Source of the DNA: Serripes groenlandicus
Lineage: Eukaryota > Mollusca > Bivalvia > Cardiida > Cardiidae
DNA length: 64,000 bases
Direction: 5' to 3'
Assembly (NCBI GenBank): GCA_031761405.1
Contig: JASEVX010000007.1
Coordinates: forward strand, 32,343,677 to 32,407,676
Shown here: positions 1 through 11,059 of the stretch, piece after piece
How positions within the stretch are numbered: position 1 is the stretch's first letter
Layout of the letters: each line of letters begins with the position of its first letter
Notes under the pieces: model-generated
The model's input: the letters and a program-made list of their open reading frames with translations, nothing else
Database searches by the model: none
What the model was told of the DNA's origin: nothing
Position numbers and translations under genes: made by a program

Positions 1-289
1 AACGTACAGCATAGATTTATAGAAAAACATAAGGATTGAAGAAAAATTCTTTACTGTGACATTACCTTTACTGCAAGAAAAAAAAGTGTCTATCCTTCAA
101 ATCACAGCTTAAATGTAAATGTATTTATATGACGGACCAAGACACACCCAGTTGTATTCGTCCATTACAGTGGAAGGCGGTGATTGTAACTAACAGTGCG
201 TGTTTTGTGTACAGATTGACTGAAGTAGACAGAAATCTTATCAACATTGGTACCAACGGAAAACTCTTTTTTGAGGTATAAATATTAAC

Positions 290-893
290 CCCTTTTCCCC
301 TCGTTAAAACAAGTCTGCAGAAGACGACTTTAAACACCAATCTAAAAATCATCTGAGCAAATATCTCTGTATAATTGAATAGAGGATTTTCTAAATAAGT
401 AACTGCTCATGATAAGCAAATCCTTTTTGCCACTTTGCTTTTAAGTTTTCTGTTGAAGATGCGTCAAAAGGCGTCAGCATGTTGGAATGGTTAATATGTC
501 TAGGTTAAAGTCGTATTTAACCCTTTCCCACATACTGACGCTGGCTTACTTCTCAGCAGCAGACTACTGTTGAAAACAATGTGACAAATAGAGAAATTGC
601 TCAAACCGAGCAATTTCTCATTTTGCCACAATGTTTCAACTCGATTCAATAATTAAATTTTCATGTACAGCATTTGTCTACATGTGTGCAAAAGAAGCTG
701 TTTAACCCATTACGTCACATGGCTTTTGCAAAGGTCTTCTGCTTTACAATTATCAGACGAACAATTTCCCTAATATATATATATTGATTAAGAGTTGAAA
801 ATATTGAGCAATTCACCTTTTATTGCAATGTTTTCAAAAATCGTCTGCAAACAGCAGGTGTCAAATGTCGTCTGTGTGAAGTAAAGGTTTAAG
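290..893. repeat. Degenerate MITE-A remnants
   Basis: Two or more decayed pieces of the MITE-A family. One shows the CTGCAG-AAGACGACTTT subterminal block near 312-330. The other starts with TTAACCCTTTCCCACATA at 517 and ends near the GTAAAGGTTTAA at 881-893. The inner palindrome GAGAAATTGCTC...GAGCAATTTCTC is visible near 590-620. No gene seen. Confidence 0.6.
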
Positions 894-1018
894 TCGTCAA
901 GTTGTTGAATGTGAGAAAGAGTTAAATACTGTAGCTGTTTACCGTATATGATATCCATTTTATTTCATTTTGTTATAATTATGGTATTTTATGACAATAA
1001 TGTAATTTTATTTTGCAG

Positions 1019-1138
1019 CAAGCTCTCTTAGGGAAGAACAGAGCGTCAAAGGGACTCGCGGACCTTTCTGGTACTATCGGCTATATGACTGAGGACATAC
1101 GACATTCTTGTACTGGAGTTGTCTATCTTCTTCCGTGA
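1019..1138 (+). CDS. Possible terminal exon of an upstream gene
   Basis: A good acceptor (TTTATTTTGCAG, ending at 1018) is followed by open sequence. In phase 0 it reads 39 codons to TGA at 1136-1138. In another phase it reads 23 codons to TGA at 1090-1092. AATAAA follows at 1168-1173, the right distance for a last exon. The earlier exons would lie left of the window. I recognise no domain in either frame and cannot choose between them, so this is a splice-signal-based candidate only. Confidence 0.3.
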   Translation, partial: QALLGKNRASKGLADLSGTIGYMTEDIRHSCTGVVYLLP

Positions 1139-1167
1139 ACTAAATGAACATAGTTTGAATGGTTGAT

Positions 1168-1173
1168 AATAAA
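1168..1173 (+). terminator. AATAAA polyadenylation signal candidate
   Basis: Consensus AATAAA 30 bases after the phase-0 stop of the candidate last exon at 1019-1138. It supports that exon, but the hexamer alone is common in AT-rich DNA. Confidence 0.3.
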
Positions 1174-2983
1174 ATATATTCTTATGTAATTTTGTCACTT
1201 TGTTTTGAAAATTATCACTTTTCCAATTACAGCAAATCTTTCTGCAGACGACTTCGGAAATATCCAGGGAACATATAGAAATTCTATAAATAAATAAATA
1301 AATAATAATCATTTAATGGAGTTTGAAATATTGTGGTATTTGATAATGTTTTCAGAAGTCGCTTGCTGTAAAGGCGTCTGTATGAGGGACATGATAAATA
1401 ATAAAGAAGTGTATCGTTCTTGATATACTAGTCGTGCAATAATTGACGTTTGTCCTTGCTATTCGACAGGCTGGGGTGAGAGTTGATTCGGGACCCTTTT
1501 GCGGTTTGACGGGGTTTTAAAAGTGCCTAAAGGTAAAAATCTCAAATAATCATTCATGCATTTTCGGTATTCATCAAAGTGCACGCATTATTTCCAGCGA
1601 ATACAATCCACGCATTAACCTTTGTTACCCAAACATCGATATTCATCTAGATCCCTATCAATTCCCACTCTGGCGTGTTAAAAAAGTTGAATAATACTTG
1701 ATTCGGTACATGCTTTGAAAACATCCGAGGACAATGATAGACCTAGGAAATTGGATAGACAACGAATGTAGTATTGGAACATGGTGGTAACATGAGAGCG
1801 CCCGTGTTAGGTAAATGGTCAGGTTATGTAGCATAATAACAGTCAAACAGAGGTGCTGTTTTCAAGAAAGACTTAAAATAACATGTATACAACATGGCGT
1901 TAGGCCAGCCAGTCCCAAGCCCTGGACTGACAAGCAGTACTTGAGCCAAGGAGTCAGGTCCCCATCGTAAATAAATATACCAGCATTTACAGTCTGTCTT
2001 TGCATGTTACGCAACAGTATACGTGCATATTGGTGGACAATTTGTACAAGGCACTTCCTAGTGTAATTACCACGGCACAGCAATAAGATGCCAGTCTTTA
2101 TTTCACAGTTAGTGTGAAATGGGTACACTTAATGTAACGAATTCTTTATTGAATTATTGAATTGGTTGCTTCAACCGGGTTGGCTGGTTAGTACTTTTAG
2201 CCGCTCTCACATGTTTTACTGTATGGTATTTCAGTAATAAGTGAAGTAAAGTGGACTCGCGTTAACTCGACCTATAGTATCGTATACTATCATTTTATTC
2301 GAAGTATACTCTGGAACGGATTCGTCTTTGGAAACAAATGTAAAGCAGAAGATTATATTGACCATATGATCAATTAGAAGTGTTGCTGTGCTGTTATCTT
2401 GATGGGACTTTATCACTGGCTTCTTTCTCCTACTACCTATTATAGAAGGGGTGTTCCAAGTGTAATCGGACTTTCTTTATAACTTTCGTAATGGTTGATA
2501 CTTGATATACTTTGATTACATTCAAACCATATGTTTATTTGTTTATACTTTACTTTACGGTGACTTAATATTTTGAATACAGTCATCTACCTTTTTCGCA
2601 AAGACGGGTTTATATGATGGAAAAATGGGGGATGAAACTTACGCAAGATACGCTTTGACTTGATGTTATATTGATGGTAAATTAATTTCAAAACTGACCG
2701 TTATAAAAACGTACATGAATTCAGATCCAGCGATCACTCGAACACTTCGATACCTCGAGGTAATTTCTTTTAACCCTTTCCACTTCGAGATATATTAGAG
2801 GTTTTTAATGAACCTTGATTTTTAAACTTTACATTCAAAGACAGAAAACATGTTTACCTACAGACTGACATTATGGAGAGGAACTATATAAGGTTTTAGC
2901 TTTTGTTCCAATCCTTTTCGCACTAACTGTTTGTATTGTTGATGTTGTGCATTACTATAACGAATAAAATATGTTTAAACTCA
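1174..2983. other. Unannotated intergenic stretch
   Basis: About 1.8 kb with no exon, RNA gene or repeat family that I can support. Short open frames on the minus strand have no recognisable domain and no convincing splice sites. Confidence 0.5.
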
Positions 2984-3212
2984 TTAACCCTTTCCCTCAT
3001 GCGACAATTCTGCAGCAGACGACCGTGAACATATTTTGTCAAAAATACAAAATCTCTATAATTGAATGGATAACCTATGACTAAAAGTGGAAAACATTGT
3101 GGCAAAAGGAGAAATTGCGCGTTTTGTGCAATTTCTTCTTTTGTCACTATGTTTTCAAAAAGCCGTCTGCTGCAGAGGCGTCAGAAATCGTCTATATGAG
3201 GGAAGGGGTTAA
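2984..3212. mobile_element. MITE-A, full length
   Basis: This 229-bp copy runs from TTAACCCTTTCCCTCATG to its inverted end GAGGGAAGGGGTTAA. Inside the ends are CTGCAGCAGACGAC and its inverted partner GTCTGCTGCAG. In the centre is a second palindrome, GAGAAATTGC...GCAATTTCTTC. No coding capacity, so it is non-autonomous. Confidence 0.85.
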
Positions 3213-3324
3213 AGTACAGACTGACTGAATGTCTGTCTGAGTGTTCTATTTAACCATGCCATTGCAGCGTGCAACGTTTGCAGTCAATGTACGCTGTTAA
3301 TATATCCACGAATTGTTTCACAAC

Positions 3325-3577
3325 CGCCTCTATAGTGTCGTGGTAGAGCATCCGCCTTGTGTGCGGGAGGTCGCGGTTTCGATACACGGCCGGGTCATAC
3401 AAAATACTTTAAAAAATATATATTAACGGCCTCCCCATCTTGTCACTCAGGAGTGTGGAGTTCGTGTTACGACTGACTCGCTGGTGTCAAGATAAATTGA
3501 CCAGTAGTTGCTGTAACTTACCCAGGAAACGCCGTGATATAACTGCAAAATTGTTGAAAGCGGCGTAAAATCACCAC

Positions 3578-3611
<34 letters not shown>

Positions 3612-3612
3612 T
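3325..3612 (+). mobile_element. tRNA-headed SINE
   Basis: The head holds a Pol III A-box-like TGGTAGAGCATCC and a B-box-like GGTTTCGATAC (3340-3395). The body contains CAGGAAACGCCGTGATATAAC and AAAGCGGCGTAAAA. It ends in (ATCA)n at 3582-3612. The body is shared with the other SINEs in the window. Confidence 0.8.
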
Positions 3613-3684
3613 TAGCTTCGATTTAAAGTTATAATGGCAATAGTTTTCGTAATTTGAAATAAGAAGACCAAAACTACGATAGCT

Positions 3685-3838
3685 TTCACCTCTTGTCGCT
3701 CAGGGTTGTGGAGTTGTTCTGCTGGTTTCAGGATAAATGGACCAATAGTTCTTGTAACTAACACAGGAAACGCCTCGGAATTATTGTTGATAGTGGCGCT
3801 AAACACTACAAAACATATTAACTAACTAAATTCCTCAC
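3685..3838 (+). mobile_element. SINE 3' body fragment
   Basis: Carries the SINE body (CTCAGGGTTGTGGAG, AACACAGGAAACGCC, GATAGTGGCGCTAAA) and an (AACT)n-like tail, without the tRNA-like head. Probably a 5'-truncated copy. Confidence 0.6.
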
Positions 3839-3880
3839 ACAAACAAAATATAAAATGTATGAGTCAAACTAACTATAGGC

Positions 3881-4110
3881 TTAAACCCTTTCCCACATAC
3901 AACACATCTGAAACAGATGACTTTGAACATCTGGTCAAAACTATAGCAAATCATTATATATGATAGTACATTCATCAAATTGAATTGAAAACATTAAAAT
4001 CAAAAGGAGTAAATTCTCATTATGAGCAATTTCTTCTTTTGCCACAATGATTTCAAAAGTCGTCTGCTACAGAGGAACCAGAAAGCGTCTTGTATGTTGG
4101 AAAGGCTTAA
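3881..4110. mobile_element. MITE-A, diverged full length
   Basis: Runs from TTAAACCCTTTCCCACATAC to ATGTTGGAAAGGCTTAA. The central stem AAATTCTCATTATGAGCAATTTC and the GTCGTCTGCTACAG block are both readable. Confidence 0.75.
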
Positions 4111-4477
4111 ATCGATAGTAGATCACCGTATTTTTATTTACATACTTAATCTTGCACGATAACTTTGCCATTCATTTTTAAATGGTAAATACGTTATGAT
4201 AAGATACGGTTGTTTAATTTCTTCTGGCATATTTAAAATCTAATGACTCGATTGCTAGGCTTGGCAGTTCAACTTTATTACTTCAAGATGGGGGAACTAA
4301 TATATTAAGTTGAGAATCGATTAAAAGGTATGTAGTGTTTCTTACTTTATTCGATTTCAAGTCTTTTCCTTACACAGGCTACATTTGAAAACATTGAAGC
4401 AAAAAGTTGAAATTGTAAAATAAAATAAAATTTATTCTTTCAAGTTCGTTCACGATTTGGTTTGAAAAGGAAAAACT

Positions 4478-4710
4478 TTAACCCTTTTCCTCATACGACA
4501 ATTCTGCAGCAGACGACTTTGAACAAATTTTATCAAAAAATGGAAAATCTCTGTAATTGAATGGATAACCTATTACTTAAAGTGGAACACATTGTGGCAA
4601 AAGGAGAAATTGCTCGTTTTGAGCTATTTCTTCTTTTGTCACTATGTTTTCTAAAAGCCGTCTGCTGCAGAGGCGTCAGAAAGCGTCTATATGAGGGTAA
4701 GGGTTATTAA
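4478..4710. mobile_element. MITE-A, full length
   Basis: Starts TTAACCCTTTTCCTCATACG and ends ATGAGGGTAAGGGTTATTAA. Very close to the copy at 2984-3212, so probably a young insertion. Confidence 0.85.
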
Positions 4711-4812
4711 AGTCACGACGTATAATGGGAAATAACCATGACTTGTGTACAAGTTACTGTTGCTACTACTTCAACGACAGTAAATCCGTATATATATTGA
4801 TGGTGGGATTAT

Positions 4813-5112
4813 ATGAGCCGTTATACGAGAAAACTAGCACAGGAGGTTAAGGTATAGAGTAATGATTCCTGAAACAGAAAATCCAAAGGAGGCGAAAAGT
4901 GTCTGCCCGGATTGGTCTGCGCGGCATGCTCATGCTGATCCGGGTCGATATTTTACGCAGAGTCCATAATGTTGGTTTTCACATTTTTTCTCAAAATGCA
5001 GCTGCGGCGATAGACATCTGCGTAATGTATCGACCAGATCAGCCTGCGCTGTCCGCGCAGACTGATCCGGCCGACACATTCCGTCTTAGGGGGATAGATG
5101 TATAGAGTAGTT
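4813..5112. mobile_element. MITE-B copy
   Basis: Holds the family's internal blocks: CTGATCCGGGTCGATATT, ACGCAGAGTCCATAATG, then GTAATGTATCGACCAGATC and GTCCGCGCAGACTGATCC, which form internal inverted repeats. The left end GAGCCGTTATACGAGAAAAC is a decayed form of the terminal repeat seen intact at 9549-9809. The 68-codon open frame inside is a by-product of the GC-rich repeat. Confidence 0.65.
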
Positions 5113-5149
5113 ATTCTTATTGAATTGTGCTATTAAATTGACACTTTAG

Positions 5150-5425
5150 GTCGAGTCCCGGTTGCTAAGTCGGTACCTGTCAATTCAGGAGCTGTTCGAA
5201 CCCCAGCTCGACCTACATTTCTTTTGCGACGTTTGACAAAAGTCAAGTGCTATTCGTCTTGCATCAATGGGCTAACAGTCAATGTGGAAACGTCAGTTCT
5301 TTCGAAAGAATGTTGTTTTGAATACTGGCTTTAGAAAATCAGGGGGAAAAATGGGTACGTGAACTGGCCACCGTTATATGACTGGAAAGTGGTTGAAAAC
5401 GGCGTCAAACAGCCATCAATCAACA
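5150..5425 (+). mobile_element. tRNA-headed SINE
   Basis: tRNA-like head (TGCTAAGTCGGTACC and GCTGTTCGAACCCCAGC), then the GACGTTTGACAAAAGTCAA block also found in the SINEs at 12700, 13845 and 28385. Ends with CGGCGTCAAACAGCCATCAATCAAC. Confidence 0.75.
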
Positions 5426-5595
5426 TATATATTGCTAAAAATTGTTTGAACACCATCGATTGTTTGACACACATTTCCATTAATACTTATGTAAACTATG
5501 GATGTTATGCATTCCGAGTTTATATGCTTTAGATTTAAATATGTTTAGGTTCTGTTCTGTAACACATGTTAATTATTTATTCAATAGCCAAAAAC

Positions 5596-5647
5596 ATGAC
5601 ATCGCTGGCGCCACCTTATCCAGATTTATACTTGCTACAGAATGAAG
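5596..5647 (+). CDS. Membrane protein exon 1
   Basis: Encodes residues 1-17 and the first base of codon 18. Donor GAAG|GTAGCG. The frame is also open upstream to about 5566. Confidence 0.45.
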
Positions 5648-8600
5648 GTAGCGTTTTTCTTTCTTTTTTTACTTATTTTAATTCCTACTTTTTCGAAAAT
5701 TTCGAAATGTTCAGTGTCGAATTTGGATACAGCTTAAATTCGTACTTTTACAGTTGTTTTCAATTTAAATTTGTACTTCAATAAAATTAGGATTTTTTTT
5801 AAATCATATCAAACAGATGCAGTATTTTGTCAACATTTGTTTCAGTATTGATAAATTATAATATTATAAGTCATTGGGTTTGTTACTGACCCACTACGGA
5901 AATATAGGGGGTCTGTAGGATTAATAGGGGGCCGAGGCGATAGCCAAATCCCCCTATTCATCCAACAAACCCCCATATATCCCCTTGGTATAATGTATTT
6001 ATTTCGTCGACCACTTTAAACTGAACTATACTGTTACTTGTTGATATGTGTTGGTAGCATAATATGACCTCATGAGTAAAAGATCTATAAAATATTGATT
6101 AAAGAATTGGAATAGATATATTACTTAAAAATATACACCGGTTCAACATGAACACATTTATTTCAATTCATTTCATTTATTTCTGGGTAACTGGTAAGAT
6201 TTGAGAGCCACTTTACGAAAACCAACCTTTGAACTGACCTTTTTACTTTACTCACCCTCTATGGAATTTACTCACCCCCTATAGAAATATAGGGGGTCTA
6301 CACGTGATACGCTTTAACCAATAAAATTGCTAGAATTTAGTGGGAGGCGAAATAAAATAGAACTATTCCATTCTTCGATACAAAGACATTAGGTCTTTTT
6401 ACGATGATAGAAAGAATATACCCCTTCCAACCTACAACACAAATGCAGCAGACAATTTTGAAAACATATATTGAAAGGAGAAGTTGTTCATTATAAGCAA
6501 TTTCTCCTTTTGCCATAACGTCGTCTGCTGCAGATGCACCAGAACGAACGCGCCTTTAGGTGGGAATGGGATGGTTAAAGTCAACAACATTCGTTGATTG
6601 ATTGATTGTCAATCGTCGGAAAGAAAGTTGGCCGAGCCGGGATTCGAACTCACAACCCCTGATTTGACAGCCCGCGTCGCTATCGACTGAGCTAACGGGG
6701 CTCGGCAACATTTTTTCATTACTTACTATTAATCCATTTTCAGTTCCTGTGTGGATACAAGTTATACTTGGTATAGTGGCCGTCACGGCAGCATTGTTGA
6801 TGCTCACTTGTTTAACGATGTGCTGTATGAGATTATGTGGGTAAGTACATATGTATCTCATTAATTAAAATCAGACCAAAATACTTGTGTGTATAAATGA
6901 ACCCAACGACACCACATAAAAAGTCTTTCAAATTAAACATTAACATTAAAATATTAATGACTGTGTTCTATTTTTTGTTTTCTATTCAATGAAAACTCGC
7001 CTCTCTATCTCGTTTATTCATATGGGTTGTCTCCCCTGTTGGTTTCGTAAGCGACAATTTGATTGGCTGACACAAAGGTCAATTAGAGACAACGTCATCA
7101 TATCTTTATGAGCGTTTGCTACTCAAGCGAAGATTATGTCTGTTTTAATTAGATTTGGTGATTACGTAACTAGGCTAGTTTATTCAGATTTATTTTGTAA
7201 GCTGACCTTGTTATGTGTTCTTCATGCGACAGTTTAATTTACACAGACAATTATCCGTTTCAAATGTTTATTGACATTAGTTAGTAATGCCGGGTGCGCT
7301 CTGTTTATCCCTCTGGGAGATTACAACTCAGTAATAGACCCGGGCCTTCAATAAGCAATCTTGTAATCGATTCAAATGAGAGTCAGCCATCGGCGTTATG
7401 TTTTTGATTGAGTGTGAAACGCGCAGATATACGCGTTGAGAACACATACAATTCGAAGACATTGTGTAAAACGAACAATTGCTCAAGGCGAGAAAGTACA
7501 CATTAAAACTATGCTTCCATTTCCCCAGATATTACAGTTTGTTCAATGCAGACGACTCCAAACAATATCACATCAAGCTCTGAAAGTATTCTCTGTGCTC
7601 ATGTATCTGATTGGTCAAAATAAATTTCACTCCAGTAATTAACCAATCATACATCTTTATTTGAGCACATATTTCTTTCCGAGCACTGAAAATGTATTCA
7701 GAGTTGTGTAGAGTCGGGGCCTGGTAAACGATTACTTCATTATTTCAGATGTTGGACTGGTAATATACTAGGGGTGGGTTCATTACGGAGACCACATGAA
7801 GACACAGATCACATCGGATGTTGGTGTTGTCGTCCTCCCGTCGTTTCAGCAGACGGGTCTTACGTCAACCAGTGGAGAAATGTAAGCATACGCCACGTTT
7901 TGTTTAATTTAACGGTTTCAATGTTTGCACAATTCACCTGCATATGTCGCCAATATACCTTTAATAGATATGTAGGTCTTACCATAGTCTAATCACACAA
8001 CGAAGTCTTAAATGACTGACCACATCCATAACTATATATAATCCCACAACGAGGTCTTAAATGACTCGCCACATCCACAACTAGGTCTAATCACACAACG
8101 AAGTCTTAAATAACTGACCACATCCACAACTAGGCCTAATCAAACAACGAGGTCTGAGGTCTAGATGTTATCACATAACGAGGTCTGAATGACTGACCAC
8201 ATCTACAACATAGGCTAATCAATCAACGAGGTCTGAATGACTGACCACATCTACAACTAGATATTATCACATAACGAGGTCTGAATGACTGACCACATCT
8301 ACAATATAGGCTAATCAATCAACGAGGTCTGAATGACTGACCACATCTACAACTAGATATTATCACATAACGAGGTATGAATGACTGACCACATCTACAA
8401 CATATGCTAATCAAACAACGAGGTCTGAATGACTGACCACATCTACAACTAGATATTATCACATAACGAGGTCTGACTGACTGACCACATCTACAACTAT
8501 ATATTATCACATAACGAGGTCTGAATGACTGACCACATCTACAACTAGATAGTATCACATAACGAGGTCTGAAATAACTGACCACATCCACAACATAGGC

Positions 8601-10907
8601 TAATCAAACAATGAGGTCTTAAGTGACTGACCACATCTACAACTCGGTCTGAATAACTGACCACATCCACAACATAGTTTAATCACACAACGAGGGTCTG
8701 AAATGACTTAGGTCCAATGAGTGAGTGCAGTATGGTAAACTGACGGCATAAATTACAATAACGTCACTTTATGGTCGACGGACGTAACGGTTACCAATGG
8801 CGTCAATATATGAGTCATCTCGGAGACTGTTTGGACTATGACGAGTACATTTTAAATAAGCATGCACGTTTATTCAGTCTAACCAGTTCAACCAATGATT
8901 GCTAAATATGGATTATCTCAGATATGTGACAGGCTAACGAGAAGAAACTGACCAAAAAGCGAGATGCTTCTATAATATTTAGATCTAGCCAGCAAGGTTA
9001 AATCAGCTGAAATTTACATGAGTTGACTCATGTTTGTTGCAGCAGACAAAACGTTTAAAACTACAAAGTTGTCTGAATCTCGTTTGTATACAGGATGTAA
9101 AAATGGGACCGACCGAAACTTGATTTATCTCCCTTTTTACGCACATGTTCAGATAAATTGAGTCACATTTCACACTTGCAGCATATTTCTTCGAGGTGTT
9201 TTTAATAGCAAGTTGGATCTGTTTCTGTGGATTGGACCGCGTTATTTAAACACGTACACACAGCCCTAATAGTAAAACGGACATGGCCATTTAACCCTTT
9301 CCCATCTAACGCTATATGTAGCACACGGATTCTGATCAATCCACAGCAGACGACTTTTGAAAACATTATGGCATTAGGAGAAATTGCTCAAAGCGAGCTC
9401 TTTCTTCTTTTGCCAAAATGTTTCCAACACCAGAGATAATTATACTTTCATTTATGAAGAGTGTCCATAGTTTTGCATAGATATGTTCTAAGTCGTCTGC
9501 TACAGATTCTGTATATGTGGGAGAGGGTTGTGATAACAAGAAAGATATGAGCCGTCCCACGAGAGAAGCAACATTATGGACTCTGCGTAATGTATCGACC
9601 CAGATCAGCCTGCGCAGTCCGCGCAGGCTAATCCGGGTCGAGACATTCCGTCACAGGGGGATAGAGGTATAGATTAATGACTCCTGAAACAGAAACTCAA
9701 CAGGAGAGGAAACGTATCTGTCCGGGTTAGCCTGCGCGGCAAGCATAGGCTTATCTGGGTCGATACTTTACGCAAAGTCCTTAATGTTGGTTTTCTCTTG
9801 GGACGGCTCCTGTGCCATGATCTCATGTCGCCTGGCGCGGCTTGTTTTTGTATATGGATAAACATTATCATTGATACTAATTTGATTTGTAAAACTCGAA
9901 TTGAATCTACAAATCCAAAAGGTTCTACGGTTCCTCTTCAAACTGAAATCATACAAAATATGCGTCACTTGGGCCTGTTTAAAACATAGACAACAGAATA
10001 CATCTTTACTTTATAGACTTTGATTATTTCATTGACTTATCCGATAAGCTCCCTGCACATTGACCTCTCTCGTGTTGAATAAGTAATACGGTCAATTAAC
10101 CCTCCCCTTTCCTACTTGCAGAAGTATTTGATGAACTTGCAGCAGACAACTTTTGAAAACATAGGGGCAAATGGACAAATTACGCATAAAGAGCAGTTTC
10201 TGTTTTTGCTACAATTGTTCACCTTTTCTCAATATTACTACTTGCATTTATATAGAATATTCATATTTAACTCATGTTTTCAAAGTCGTCTGCTGTGGAT
10301 CTGTCGTATGTAAGAATGGGTTAAAATAGTAATAATGTTTACTGACGTAGCTCTTACGGTGTAGCGACGATTCGATGTACAATGGGATCATTAGGTTAAT
10401 ATGCTGGATTGATGGCTTTTTATCTGCGATGCGAATTTCGGAATTATAATAGGAATTAATATGGCTAAGTCGACAATTATCACTTCAATAATCTTACAAG
10501 CATAACTGCTTTGGTAACCGGCTGACATTAATGCAGACTCATTTGTAGTAATAAAGTCACAATATATTTAGAAAAAACGCTAATTAAAGTGCGTATACAA
10601 TATACAAACAGAATAGGCATTTTGTCGTATGATAAATCAAAAAAGAAAATTGCATGATATTTTTCATGTTTGTCAAAGGTAGACAAATTAACAATAACTG
10701 TTCATAAGTTCAGAATGAAATATTTCTCTTGAATAAGTCCCGAACGATATCATCTTAATATCTGAAAAAATTAAATAACCAAAATAAAACGTCTTTAATC
10801 TTTACATTTTATTATCACATATATCTCTTAAATCTGATTAGGATGTAAGGGCACTTCAAAATCAAGTGACGTCATATTTTGTATAATTTCAGGGCGCAAG
10901 ACGTTAG
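5596..10907 (+). CDS. Small single-pass membrane protein, four exons, 98 aa
   Basis: Not a gene I recognise. The model joins 5596-5647, 6744-6840, 7749-7881 and 10893-10907 (297 nt, 98 codons plus stop). All three introns are GT-AG, and phases 1, 2 and 0 match across every junction, which is strong support. The start ATG has A at -3. The protein has no signal peptide. Residues 1-17 form a short Pro/Tyr-containing N-terminus (APPYPDLY). Residues about 21-43 form one hydrophobic helix (WIQVILGIVAVTAALLMLTC), followed by C-C-M-R-L-C-G-C, a likely palmitoylation cluster. The basic residues after the helix (R47, R63, R64) suggest N-out/C-in topology. The tail has CWCC (74-77) and ends in a basic R-N-G-A-R-R. 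AATAAA follows 69 bases after the stop. An AG precedes the first exon (TTATTCAATAG), so an earlier exon and a longer N-terminus are possible. Confidence 0.6.
5880..6300. repeat. Inverted 'AATATAGGGGG' element in intron 1
   Basis: GGAAATATAGGGGGTCTGTAGG (5898), AATCCCCCTATTCATCC (5946), ACCCCCATATATCCCC (5969) and CACCCCCTATAGAAATATAGGGGGTC (6268) form several facing inverted repeats. Probably a foldback transposon remnant inside the first intron of the small membrane-protein gene. Confidence 0.45.
6419..6580. mobile_element. MITE-A, internally shortened
   Basis: A 160-bp derivative with the ends ACCCCTTCCAACCTAC and GTGGGAATGGGATGGTTAAA, and the central palindrome GAGAAGTTGTTC...GCAATTTCTCC. 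Confidence 0.6.
6596..6705 (-). mobile_element. SINE head fragment
   Basis: On the minus strand it reads as a tRNA-like GCCCCGTTAGCTCAGTCGAT...GAGTTCGAATCCCGGC, then the start of the SINE body (ACTTTCTTTCCGACGATTGAC) and CAATCAATCAA. The same head is on the SINEs at 28385 and 33749. Not a functional tRNA: it continues directly into SINE sequence. Confidence 0.65.
6744..6840 (+). CDS. Membrane protein exon 2 (transmembrane helix)
   Basis: Acceptor CCATTTTCAG, donor TGTGG|GTAAGTAC, a near-perfect consensus. Encodes the whole hydrophobic helix and the juxtamembrane Cys cluster. Of the gene's exons this is the most convincing as coding. Confidence 0.65.
7749..7881 (+). CDS. Membrane protein exon 3 (cytoplasmic tail)
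   Basis: Acceptor CATTATTTCAG, donor GAAAT|GTAAGC. Open in the phase set by exon 2. Encodes C-W-T-G-N, a basic R-R-P-H stretch, then C-W-C-C-R-P-P-V. Confidence 0.65.
7985..8712. repeat. 48-bp minisatellite
   Basis: About 15 imperfect copies of a 48-bp unit around AACGAGGTCTGAATGACTGA, spaced at 8225, 8273, 8321 and so on. Alternate units differ in the spacer (CTAGATATTATCACAT or CATAGGCTAATCAATC), so a 96-bp two-unit repeat is partly visible. The period equals 16 codons, which produces a repetitive minus-strand open frame that I do not take as a gene. It lies in intron 3 of the small membrane-protein gene. Confidence 0.9.
9292..9533. mobile_element. MITE-A, diverged
   Basis: From TTTAACCCTTTCCCATCTAACG to GTCGTCTGCTACAG and ATGTGGGAGAGGGTTG. 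The central GAGAAATTGCTC...GAGCTCTTTCTTC palindrome is visible. Confidence 0.65.
9549..9809. mobile_element. MITE-B, full length with intact ends
   Basis: The ends GAGCCGTCCCACGAGAGAA and TTCTCTTGGGACGGCTC form an imperfect terminal inverted repeat of about 19 bp. The interior holds GACCCAGATCAGCCTGCG facing GTCCGCGCAGGCTAATCCGG, so the element folds back at two levels. 261 bp, non-coding. Confidence 0.8.
10097..10325. mobile_element. MITE-A, diverged
   Basis: TTAACCCTCCCCTTTCCTACTTG at the left and GTAAGAATGGGTTAA at the right. The inner stem is degraded (GGACAAATTACGCATAAAG). Confidence 0.6.
10893..10907 (+). CDS. Membrane protein exon 4 (last 4 codons and stop)
   Basis: Acceptor TATAATTTCAG. 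The frame set by exon 3 (phase 0) gives G-A-R-R-stop (TAG at 10905-10907). The exon continues as 3' UTR to the polyadenylation signal at 10976. Confidence 0.5.
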   Translation, partial: GARR

Positions 10908-10975
10908 AATGCAGTCGTGCCAGAGTGACCCGTTGCATTTGTATTGTAAATATATGTACATAGGTCTAGTTATCG

Positions 10976-10981
10976 AATAAA
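10976..10981 (+). terminator. AATAAA polyadenylation signal
   Basis: Consensus hexamer 69 bases beyond the stop of the small membrane-protein gene. It fits a short 3' UTR beginning in exon 4. Confidence 0.5.
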
Positions 10982-11059
10982 CGTTTTACGTTGGTTATAA
11001 TTGACATCCCGTACCACGTATCTTTCACTTTAATTAAACATTTACCTGATATAGACAGC

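Noticed and set aside
6596..6670. Possible tRNA gene (minus strand)
   Set aside because: A-box and B-box are present but the acceptor stem does not close and the sequence runs directly into the SINE body.
8319..8591. Minus-strand open frame with a 16-residue periodic Cys/Arg repeat
   Set aside because: The period is the 48-bp minisatellite, which is a multiple of three. It has no start context, splice sites or similarity to a known repeat protein.
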